Source: Jeotgalibaca dankookensis (GTDB taxonomy: Bacteria > Bacillota > Bacilli > Lactobacillales > Aerococcaceae). Taken from it: 64,000 nucleotides of DNA. The notes below the pieces were generated by a model that saw only the letters and a list, made by a program, of their open reading frames with translations, was not told the origin of the DNA and searched no databases. The stretch's first letter is position 1; the number at the start of each line of letters is the position of its first letter. The stretch lies in the NCBI RefSeq assembly GCF_002005405.1, contig NZ_CP019728.1, forward strand, positions 1,674,001 through 1,738,000, written 5' to 3'. Positions 1 through 6,621 of the stretch are shown here, piece by piece. The position numbers were made by a program, and so were the translations under genes.

Positions 1-1
1 C

Positions 2-1084
2 GAAGGCCCTAAAAAGGTTCTTATTATTGGTGCTTCTTCTAGTTATGGTTTAGCAACACGCATTAGTCTGGCTTTCGGAGCAGGGGCAGACACTATCGGG
101 GTTTCCTTTGAAAAAGGTCCAAAAAATGAAAGAAATTTAGGCACTGCTGGTTGGTATAATAACATTGCTTTCCGTCAAGCCGCTGAAAAGGAAGGTCTCA
201 TCGCTAAAAACTTTGTCGCAGATGCTTTTAGCCATGAAACTAAACAAGAAGTTATTGATTACATCAAGCAAGAGTTCGGTGGAAAAGTAGATCTTGTCGT
301 TTACAGCCTCGCAAGTGGCGTTCGTAAAGATCCTGACACGGGTGAGACGTACCATTCTGCTATTAAAGCGATTGGTGAACCGGTAATTGGCCCGCATATC
401 AATATGCAAACAGAATCTTTTTATACAGAAAAATTAGAAGCTGCCAGTGACGAAGAGATTGCTAACACAGTTAAAGTAATGGGGGGAGAAGATTGGCAGT
501 TATGGATGGAAGCTTTAAAAGAAGCAGACGTTCTCGCTGATGGTGTTCTAACGACTAATTACTCTTATCTAGGAACCGAACTGAATCATGTTTATTATGG
601 TGGAGGAACACTGGGACGTGCCAAGGCGGACTGTGATGAAAAGGCAGCAAATATTGATGCGTTGCTTGCGGATATTAATGGAAAAGCTCAAATGATTGTG
701 GCGACGGCAGTTACTACCAAGGCGAGTTCTGTTATTCCCTTTTTCCCAGTTTACTGTATTGCTCTTTACAAGGTGATGAGTGAACAAGGCACCCACGAAA
801 CCCCAATTATGCATCAAGAACGTATTTATCGTGAAATGGTTTACGGTGATAAACCTGAATTCGATAAAGAAGGCCGCCTCAGGCCAGATAATTGGGAAAT
901 CGATGCTGATACACAAGCTAAAACTAAGGAACTTGTCTTACAGTTAAACGAGACAAACTTCAATTCGGATTTAACCGCGTATGACCTTTTTTACAAAGAA
1001 TTTTCAAATCTAAGTGGCTTCCTAGTTGATAATTACGTTGAAGAAGCGATAACTCTAGATGAGTTAAAAGCATTAGAATATTAA
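2..1084 (+). CDS. fabV: Enoyl-ACP / trans-2-enoyl-CoA reductase FabV, 5' end outside the window
   Basis: FabV reduces the enoyl double bond with NAD(P)H in the last step of fatty acid elongation (type II FAS, cytosol). The open frame runs in from the left edge, giving 360 visible residues of a family usually near 400, so about 40 N-terminal residues are missing. A Rossmann nucleotide-binding motif (GASSSYGLATR) lies close to the left edge. The FabV active-site pattern Tyr-X8-Lys is present in YGGGTLGRAK. An ATG at 404 is internal, not the start, because the family similarity continues upstream of it. A strong convergent hairpin follows the stop. FabV is known for resisting triclosan-type FabI inhibitors; whether this is the only enoyl reductase of the cell cannot be judged here. 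Confidence 0.93.
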   Translation, partial: EGPKKVLIIGASSSYGLATRISLAFGAGADTIGVSFEKGPKNERNLGTAGWYNNIAFRQAAEKEGLIAKNFVADAFSHETKQEVIDYIKQEFGGKVDLVVYSLASGVRKDPDTGETYHSAIKAIGEPVIGPHINMQTESFYTEKLEAASDEEIANTVKVMGGEDWQLWMEALKEADVLADGVLTTNYSYLGTELNHVYYGGGTLGRAKADCDEKAANIDALLADINGKAQMIVATAVTTKASSVIPFFPVYCIALYKVMSEQGTHETPIMHQERIYREMVYGDKPEFDKEGRLRPDNWEIDADTQAKTKELVLQLNETNFNSDLTAYDLFYKEFSNLSGFLVDNYVEEAITLDELKALEY

Positions 1085-1111
1085 TACAGTTCATTTACCA
1101 AAATGATGAAT

Positions 1112-1154
1112 AAAACAGCCTCTTCCTGTAATTAGTCTAGGAAGAGACTGTTTT
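1112..1154. terminator. Bidirectional intrinsic terminator
   Basis: Two 16-nt arms (1112-1127 and 1139-1154) pair with a single mismatch around an 11-nt loop, with A and T tracts at the outer ends. It sits between the convergent fabV and HAAS genes and should serve both. Confidence 0.8.
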
Positions 1155-1161
1155 ATTGTGT

Positions 1162-2124
1162 TTATTTACTTCCATATTTGTAGCCTTTATATAGAGCTGA
1201 AATAGCTCCCAAAATAGTTGTGATAACAATAACTCCTACTATTAACGTAATGAGGCGATCAAAAGAGAGAATAGCATAGGATTCAAATTGACGAATAAAT
1301 CCATTATCCCAGATGTTGGCGCTACTAATAGCAGAAATCAAAAACAGCGAAGAGAGAACATCCAAGACGGTTATGGTAATTGCTAATCTTAATGTCCATC
1401 TTCCTTTAACTAATTTAAGGAGTTCAACTATTATTGTTAAAATAAAAATAATTACAATAACGATTCGAAATAAAGGGATAGTTTCTAGATTAAAAAGTGG
1501 AAAAAATTGTGTCTGATTTTCAATTTTGAAATAAAAACCGATACGGTCAGATGATAAGAAAAAAATAGGTAGAATGATGGTAGTAAAGACAATCGTAAAT
1601 ATTGATTCTCCACGGGAAATCCGTGCTTTTTTTTCTGGTAATTCAGCTAGCTGAGAAGGGTCCCATTTTTGATTCTGGTTAGGTTTTTCAAGCGAAACGC
1701 CGCTATACTCGATAAAAGCAAAGATACCTGTTACCCACATTACCCCTTGAGCAAGGGATGTGATAAGGGTTCCGACATAGCTACTTGTAAATTTTACTAA
1801 ACTGCCAACGGAAAAAACCACTGCAATACCAGAGGCAATTGATATTCCAATAAATATAGACAGGGCAACAATTTTCAATACAGATATATAAGCATCAAAA
1901 TACATAGGACCAATTAAATAGCGTTCTTTTCCGCGATATTTATTGGCTAAGCGCTTTGGATCTCCCAATTCTTTTAGCACCAAATCAATTTTTTCCTCTT
2001 GGTTTATTTCACTGTCTAGCACACTTATCTTTTCAAGAATAAGTTCTCGTAACTTCTCGGCGGTTTCTACTTTGGCATTTTTAGGCAACTCTCTCGTGAC
2101 CGCATAGATGTATTTTTCAATCAT
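1162..2124 (-). CDS. HAAS-domain multi-pass membrane protein
   Basis: The first ~75 residues look like a HAAS signalling domain: a charged helical region with ELGDPKRLANKYRG, the typical LGDP motif. About six hydrophobic membrane segments follow in the rest of the 320-residue protein. In Firmicutes such proteins usually lie next to a PadR-type regulator and modulate membrane or envelope responses; their biochemical role is not settled. The start ATG overlaps the stop of a short upstream frame (ATGA). No intact PadR gene is seen upstream; a four-helix membrane protein and a UvrA paralogue occupy that place. Function beyond the domain assignment is unknown. Confidence 0.75.
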   Translation of the reverse strand: MIEKYIYAVTRELPKNAKVETAEKLRELILEKISVLDSEINQEEKIDLVLKELGDPKRLANKYRGKERYLIGPMYFDAYISVLKIVALSIFIGISIASGIAVVFSVGSLVKFTSSYVGTLITSLAQGVMWVTGIFAFIEYSGVSLEKPNQNQKWDPSQLAELPEKKARISRGESIFTIVFTTIILPIFFLSSDRIGFYFKIENQTQFFPLFNLETIPLFRIVIVIIFILTIIVELLKLVKGRWTLRLAITITVLDVLSSLFLISAISSANIWDNGFIRQFESYAILSFDRLITLIVGVIVITTILGAISALYKGYKYGSK

Positions 2125-2219
2125 GGTTTACCCTCCTCTACTTCTTGCTCGTTACTAACAAGTGACCAAGTTTTACGGAGTTTTTTTCTGTTCTCATCTT
2201 TACGTTTATAGTAATTCAT
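2121..2219 (-). CDS. Short charged ORF, possible regulator remnant or frameshifted tail
   Basis: A 32-codon frame begins MNYYKRKDENRKK and ends at a TGA that overlaps the HAAS start codon (ATGA), the usual layout of translationally coupled genes. No Shine-Dalgarno sequence precedes its ATG. The same frame stays open upstream into the end of the neighbouring membrane protein gene. It could therefore be a frameshifted C-terminus of that protein, or the last remnant of a PadR-like regulator, whose C-termini are similarly basic and helical. Either reading is inference. Confidence 0.25.
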   Translation of the reverse strand: MNYYKRKDENRKKLRKTWSLVSNEQEVEEGKP

Positions 2220-2262
2220 CACGTTGCAATCTGCAATTATGAGTGCCGTTAAAATGCTTCTT

Positions 2263-2721
2263 CTAATAGATTTCTTTGCGAAGAACCGGAATTATAAAGA
2301 TTGTTACTTGTGCTATAAGAGTCGCAAGTAAATCATCTCTATCAACTGCAATTTCTTGGAAAACAGAAAAGATAACTTCATTCATAACTGCTCCTATGAC
2401 CACTAATAGACAAATATAAAAATATTTCTTTATCGTCAAAGGAGTCGTAATAAGTGGGGTTTTGCTGAATGCTGGTTGATAGAGTTGTTTCAACATAGCC
2501 GTTAAAACCCAAGCAAAGGCGAGATTAGGAACATTCCAAAAGAGACTTAAAAAAGAATAAGTGGTTATCCATCCTGTTTTCCTTACTAAGTAGGTGAGAT
2601 ACCACAGAATAATCCCTACCAGACCAAAATAGTCAATACTGTTGCGGTTTTGGTTGCCTTCTTTATTCAAAAAAACCTTCCCCTTTAGTTTTTTAATTAC
2701 TGTGTCGCTTTCTTTAACCAT
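2263..2721 (-). CDS. Small hydrophobic membrane protein, unknown
   Basis: A 152-residue protein with about four membrane-spanning stretches (roughly residues 33-48, 57-75, 100-118 and 135-149). I do not recognise the family. The ATG at 2721 overlaps the end of the uvrA-like gene by 25 bases and has no ribosome binding site. A TTG at 2670 is preceded by AAGGGGAAGG at good spacing and may be the true start, giving 135 residues. It lies in the same direction as the uvrA-like and HAAS genes and may form an operon with them. Confidence 0.55.
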   Translation of the reverse strand: MVKESDTVIKKLKGKVFLNKEGNQNRNSIDYFGLVGIILWYLTYLVRKTGWITTYSFLSLFWNVPNLAFAWVLTAMLKQLYQPAFSKTPLITTPLTIKKYFYICLLVVIGAVMNEVIFSVFQEIAVDRDDLLATLIAQVTIFIIPVLRKEIY

Positions 2722-4967
2722 TTAGCAGTTAGGGTGTTTGCCTCTAACAAGTCAGTTGGCCGACCTTTGAAAATCACATGTCCGCCTCTTTTTCCACCTT
2801 CTGGACCCAATTCAATAATCCAATCACTTGCTGCAATAAAATCTAGGTTATGTTCAATGACAATAACCGAATTTCCTTTATCAACCAAGTCTTGGAATAC
2901 TCGTAGCAACTTATCGTTATCTTTCATATGCAAACCCAGGGATGGTTCGTCTAATAGGTAGATTTGACCTTCTTTTTTTAAATGACTGGCTAACTTCAAA
3001 CGTTGGATCTCTCCACCACTCAATGAACTTGTTGTTTGTCCTAAGGTTAAATAACCCAGTCCCACTTCTTTAAGGGTACCAACTTTTGTAAGAATTTTTG
3101 ACCTCTCGAAATAATCCACGGCTTCATCAATCGTGAGTTGTAGAATTTCGACTATATTTTTACCGCGATAACGAAAAGACCGCGCTTCATCCGAGTAACG
3201 GGTCCCTTCACAAGCCTCACAGCGAATGGTCACCGGATCGGCAAAGGCAACATCTGGTTTCACTTCACCTTTCCCCTTACAAACAGGACAGGCTCCGAGC
3301 GAATTAAAGCTAAATAGACCTGGCGGTTGCCCCGTTTCTCTTGCAAAGACAGCCCGAATATCATCCATAATCCCCATATAAGTCGCAAGCGTTGACCGGC
3401 TGGAAATTCCTATACGGTCTTGGCTAACGGTTATAGTTTCAGGATACCGCTCAGGGAAAGCTTCTAGCATGAGGGAACTCTTACCTGAACCCGAAACCCC
3501 TACAATAGAAACCAAAACATTCTTAGGAATCCCAATACTGATATCTTTCAAGTTATTATTCGTAGCGTTTTTTATTTCAAAAAACTGATTCGTTTTGCGC
3601 GGATGCTTGTTGATGGATAGGTGGCGTTCCAACTTGGTTGCTGCACCGGGAGCATTCTTTAGCCCTGTTGGTTTTCCTTGATAAACAACTTCCCCGCCGC
3701 CAACACCTGCTCCAGGCCCCATTTCAATAATTTGATCAGCTGCCTTTATTACGGATAAATCATGTTCAATGACGATGACCGTATTATAATGATTTTTTAT
3801 ATTTTTTAACATGGTAATCAGTTGATTAACTTCTTCTGGATGCAACCCAGCGCTAGGCTCATCAAAAATATAGGTCATATTATTCAAACTACTCGCTAAA
3901 TGACGAGCGATTTTAACACGCTGTGCTTCCCCACCGGACAAGGTTCCCATTTTTCGAGATAAACTCAAATAACCCAAACCCATTTCAATGAGCTGATTGA
4001 TTAAAGGAATGGCTTGTTGCGCAATTGATTGACCCAGCGAATCGGTTACTTTTTTTAATTCCTCTACCAACTCTGTTATTTCCATCTCTCTATATTCTAA
4101 AATATTAAAACCATGTATTTTACTAGTTAAAACTTCTGGATTCAAGCCCGAGCCATGACAAAGTGGGCACACTTTATTCGATGAAACGGCTAAGACATCG
4201 TCTTGTGAAACTTGTTTGAGTTTGGTTACATCCCGGTTAATATAGAGTCTGACAAAGCGTGGCAACAGTCCATCCCATTGCGCGTTTTGGGGACCATCTT
4301 TAGTATGGAAAGGTGCATAGACCGTCCCGCCACCAGAGGGCCCATAGAGGAATAATTCACGCGTTTCTTCCGGATAGTCTTTGATTGGTAAATCTGGATC
4401 AAACAATCCACAGGTTATCATCCATTGGCCTTGCCAACCCGAAGGAGATAAAGGCTTAAATTGAACCGCATAATCACGTAAGGATTTATTAAAGTCAACG
4501 AGTTTATTAATATCTGGTGTAACGACTTGACCAAACCCATCACATTTCGGACACCTACCAAAAGAACTTTGTGTCGTGTACTCCGTTGCCGAACCGATTG
4601 AAGGATCACCAATTCTCGAAAATAGCAGTCTAATTAATGGATCGATATCCATATAGGTCCCCACCGTCGAACGCGAATTCCCACCAACCGTTCGCTGTTC
4701 AACGACTACAACGGGGCTTAAGTTCTGCATCAAATCAACATGGGGGCGTTCATAGCGTGGCATTTGGTTTCTAACATAGAGCGGATAGTTTAAGGTCATC
4801 TGCCTTCTACTTTCGGTAGCTAAGGTATCAAAAGCAACCGAACTTTTTCCAGAACCAGATAGACCGGTAAATACAGTTATCTTTCCCTTTAAAAGATTTA
4901 AGTCAATATTTTTAAGGTTATTTTCTTTGAGACCTCTTAAAATAATTTCATCTTTAAATTCTGTCAT
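2697..4967 (-). CDS. UvrA-family ATPase, short paralogue
   Basis: This is a double ABC ATPase of the UvrA excinuclease family. The N-terminal Walker A GLSGSGKSS is at residues 35-43, a zinc-type CPKC at 139-142, and a CPLC motif follows near 265. The signature LSGGEAQRVKIA comes next, then a second set: GVSGSGKSS, CPVC with a later CEAC, and LSGGEIQRLKLA. At 756 residues it is well short of true UvrA (~940) and appears to lack the UvrB-binding region near residue 130, as in UvrA2/drug-resistance-type paralogues. It may act in DNA damage response or in tolerance to DNA-binding drugs. AAAGGG lies 8 nt before the ATG. A 22-bp palindrome upstream may be its operator. Confidence 0.9.
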   Translation of the reverse strand: MTEFKDEIILRGLKENNLKNIDLNLLKGKITVFTGLSGSGKSSVAFDTLATESRRQMTLNYPLYVRNQMPRYERPHVDLMQNLSPVVVVEQRTVGGNSRSTVGTYMDIDPLIRLLFSRIGDPSIGSATEYTTQSSFGRCPKCDGFGQVVTPDINKLVDFNKSLRDYAVQFKPLSPSGWQGQWMITCGLFDPDLPIKDYPEETRELFLYGPSGGGTVYAPFHTKDGPQNAQWDGLLPRFVRLYINRDVTKLKQVSQDDVLAVSSNKVCPLCHGSGLNPEVLTSKIHGFNILEYREMEITELVEELKKVTDSLGQSIAQQAIPLINQLIEMGLGYLSLSRKMGTLSGGEAQRVKIARHLASSLNNMTYIFDEPSAGLHPEEVNQLITMLKNIKNHYNTVIVIEHDLSVIKAADQIIEMGPGAGVGGGEVVYQGKPTGLKNAPGAATKLERHLSINKHPRKTNQFFEIKNATNNNLKDISIGIPKNVLVSIVGVSGSGKSSLMLEAFPERYPETITVSQDRIGISSRSTLATYMGIMDDIRAVFARETGQPPGLFSFNSLGACPVCKGKGEVKPDVAFADPVTIRCEACEGTRYSDEARSFRYRGKNIVEILQLTIDEAVDYFERSKILTKVGTLKEVGLGYLTLGQTTSSLSGGEIQRLKLASHLKKEGQIYLLDEPSLGLHMKDNDKLLRVFQDLVDKGNSVIVIEHNLDFIAASDWIIELGPEGGKRGGHVIFKGRPTDLLEANTLTAKWLKKATQ

Positions 4968-5050
4968 ATCGCTTACCCTTTCTAGTCACTTTTTTATTTC
5001 TCTCTCCTCATTTTTATCATATCGATGGTATAAAAGCACACGAAAGCGAT

Positions 5051-5072
5051 TTAAATGAAACGTTTCATTTAA
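5051..5072. promoter_or_regulatory. Perfect 22-bp palindrome, candidate operator
   Basis: Two 11-bp arms, TTAAATGAAAC and its exact reverse complement, meet with no spacer. It lies about 85 bp upstream of the uvrA-like start and just beyond the GST terminator. The size and symmetry resemble operators of dimeric repressors such as TetR or MarR proteins. No regulator gene is adjacent, so the link is inference. Confidence 0.5.
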
Positions 5073-5107
5073 ATAAGGACGCTCTATTGCGTAGAGCGTC
5101 CTTATTT
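5071..5107 (-). terminator. Intrinsic terminator of the GST-like gene
   Basis: Arms of 16 nt (5071-5086 and 5092-5107) pair perfectly around a 5-nt loop, a few bases past the stop codon of the GST-like gene. Its arms end in AAATAA/TTATTT, so the U-tract is short. Confidence 0.75.
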
Positions 5108-5112
5108 AGAAA

Positions 5113-5901
5113 TTATTTTTCTATCGGTTGATATTCTGCTTTTAATCCTCTTTGAACAGCTGGTCGTTCGACGATACGATTTGCCCATTCTAAAAGATGA
5201 GTATATTCGTCCATATTTAAAAACTCATAGGACCCTTCATATAACGTTCCTAACGCTAATTGGCCATACCAAGACCAGATAGCGATGTCTGCGATTGTAT
5301 AGGTTTCACCCGCTATGTAAGGTCGCTCTGCTAGCGTTTGATCTAGTAAATCTAATTGTCGTTTTGTCTCCATCGTAAAACGATCAATGGGATATTTCAT
5401 CGGTTCTGGTGCATAGGCGAAAAAGTGACCAAATCCGCCTCCCACATAAGGTCCTGCTCCCATTTGCCAGAATAACCAATTCAACGTTTCAGTTCGACCA
5501 TGAATATCGGTTGGAATGAGTTGGTTAAATTTATCAGCTAAGTAAAGCAAGATCGATCCCGATTCAAAAATTTCTAAACGCGGACTTTGACTTTGATCTA
5601 CAAGTGCTGGAATTTTAGAATTAGGATTAATCTTAACAAAATCTGACCCAAACTGATCCCCTTCACCAATATTAATCAAATATAAGTCATAATCGGCTCC
5701 TGTTACCTTTAACTCCTTTAACTCTTCAAACATGATTGCTATTTTAACCCCATTCGGCGTTCCTAATGAATAGAGTTGAAACGGCGCTTCACCAACTGGC
5801 AACTTCTGTTCAAATCGGCTCCCCGCAGTCGGATTATTACCTGTTTTATTGGAATTTTCTTCTTCCCACTTCCATACTTTTGGCAATTCATATGTTCCCA
5901 T
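5113..5901 (-). CDS. Glutathione S-transferase family protein, YghU-like
   Basis: A 262-residue protein with an N-terminal thioredoxin-like half (PFQLYSLGTPNGVKIAIMFEEL, then NSKIPALVD, then ESGSILLYLADKF) and an all-helical C-terminal half with YTIADIAIWSWYG. The TPNG motif and overall length match the nu-class/YghU disulfide-bond oxidoreductases, which act on glutathione adducts and peroxides. The start chosen is the ATG at 5901, preceded by GAGGAGGG 5 nt away, rather than an upstream ATG. It is a single gene with its own terminator. Whether the organism makes or imports glutathione is not visible here. Confidence 0.85.
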   Translation of the reverse strand: MGTYELPKVWKWEEENSNKTGNNPTAGSRFEQKLPVGEAPFQLYSLGTPNGVKIAIMFEELKELKVTGADYDLYLINIGEGDQFGSDFVKINPNSKIPALVDQSQSPRLEIFESGSILLYLADKFNQLIPTDIHGRTETLNWLFWQMGAGPYVGGGFGHFFAYAPEPMKYPIDRFTMETKRQLDLLDQTLAERPYIAGETYTIADIAIWSWYGQLALGTLYEGSYEFLNMDEYTHLLEWANRIVERPAVQRGLKAEYQPIEK

Positions 5902-6056
5902 ATGACCCCTCCTCATTCTTATTATCGTACCTTTATCATACACTTCTGAGCTAGTAGACCCAAATGATAAACGTCCTCATCTAATTAGTTTGTTAGTACT
6001 CATCCTTGATTTAATAAGAATAGCTTTATTTAATTTATTAAAAATTAACAATATCA

Positions 6057-6084
6057 TTGCATTGTTTTCAATCATAGATATAAT
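6057..6084 (+). promoter_or_regulatory. Promoter of the Rrf2-yhgE operon
   Basis: A -35 TTGCAT (6057-6062) and a consensus -10 TATAAT (6079-6084) are 16 bp apart, upstream of a gene with AGGAGG at 6114. The -10 lies inside a perfect inverted repeat. Confidence 0.7.
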
Positions 6085-6093
6085 ATATCTATG
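6073..6093. promoter_or_regulatory. Inverted repeat over the -10 box, probable Rrf2 operator
   Basis: Arms CATAGATATA and TATATCTATG are exact reverse complements around a single central A. The repeat covers the -10 box of the promoter just upstream of the Rrf2-type regulator, the expected place for autorepression. Assignment to that regulator is inference from position. Confidence 0.6.
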
Positions 6094-6126
6094 GATATAA
6101 CTTGTCTACGATAGGAGGCGAAATAA

Positions 6127-6603
6127 ATGAAAATGAAAAACAGTGTGGAACAAGCCATTTGTATATTAATTATGCTAGCTACTCAATCTAATCAACTCCC
6201 TTTAAAAAGCACCATTATCAGTCGACGACTATCTGTTTCTGATTCTTACTTGAAAAAAGTTATGCGTGAACTTGTCGTTTCTGGTTTAGTTTTATCTGAA
6301 TCCGGCAGAGAGGGAGGTTTTCGCCTGTTAAAAGCACCTAAAGAGATTACGATGCTTCATATTTACGAAGCAATTGAAGGTGAAAAGAGTTTCGTTAGAT
6401 CTTCTAACTTGGCAGAAAAGGTTTTTATAAACACGGATAAAATAAAAAGTAAAAAGCGTGAAGTATTGGACGTCTTTTTTGATGCAGAAAAACAATTCAA
6501 GCAACGGTTACAACAATATAATTTGGAATCGCTTCTGACAGAAGAAAATCATGAAGTTGATTCTATCAATTGGAAAAAATTAGTTTCAAATGAAAATAGT
6601 TAG
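6127..6603 (+). CDS. Rrf2-family transcriptional regulator
   Basis: A 158-residue DNA-binding protein of the Rrf2 family. It has an N-terminal winged helix (SVEQAICILIMLATQ, then ISRRLSVSDSYLKKVMRELV) and the family hallmark SGREGGFRLLK at about residues 58-68. The three clustered cysteines that bind Fe-S in IscR/NsrR are absent; only Cys12 is seen. It probably does not sense iron-sulfur chemistry in the classical way. AGGAGG precedes the ATG. It is followed after 18 bp by the YhgE/Pip gene, suggesting the two are co-transcribed and that the membrane protein is its main target. Confidence 0.88.
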   Translation: MKMKNSVEQAICILIMLATQSNQLPLKSTIISRRLSVSDSYLKKVMRELVVSGLVLSESGREGGFRLLKAPKEITMLHIYEAIEGEKSFVRSSNLAEKVFINTDKIKSKKREVLDVFFDAEKQFKQRLQQYNLESLLTEENHEVDSINWKKLVSNENS

Positions 6604-6621
6604 AGAAAGAAGACGTGTACA

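Noticed and set aside
569-916. Antisense ORF inside fabV, and similar antisense or out-of-frame ORFs elsewhere
   Set aside because: They lie fully within well-recognised genes, lack ribosome binding sites and show no family features.
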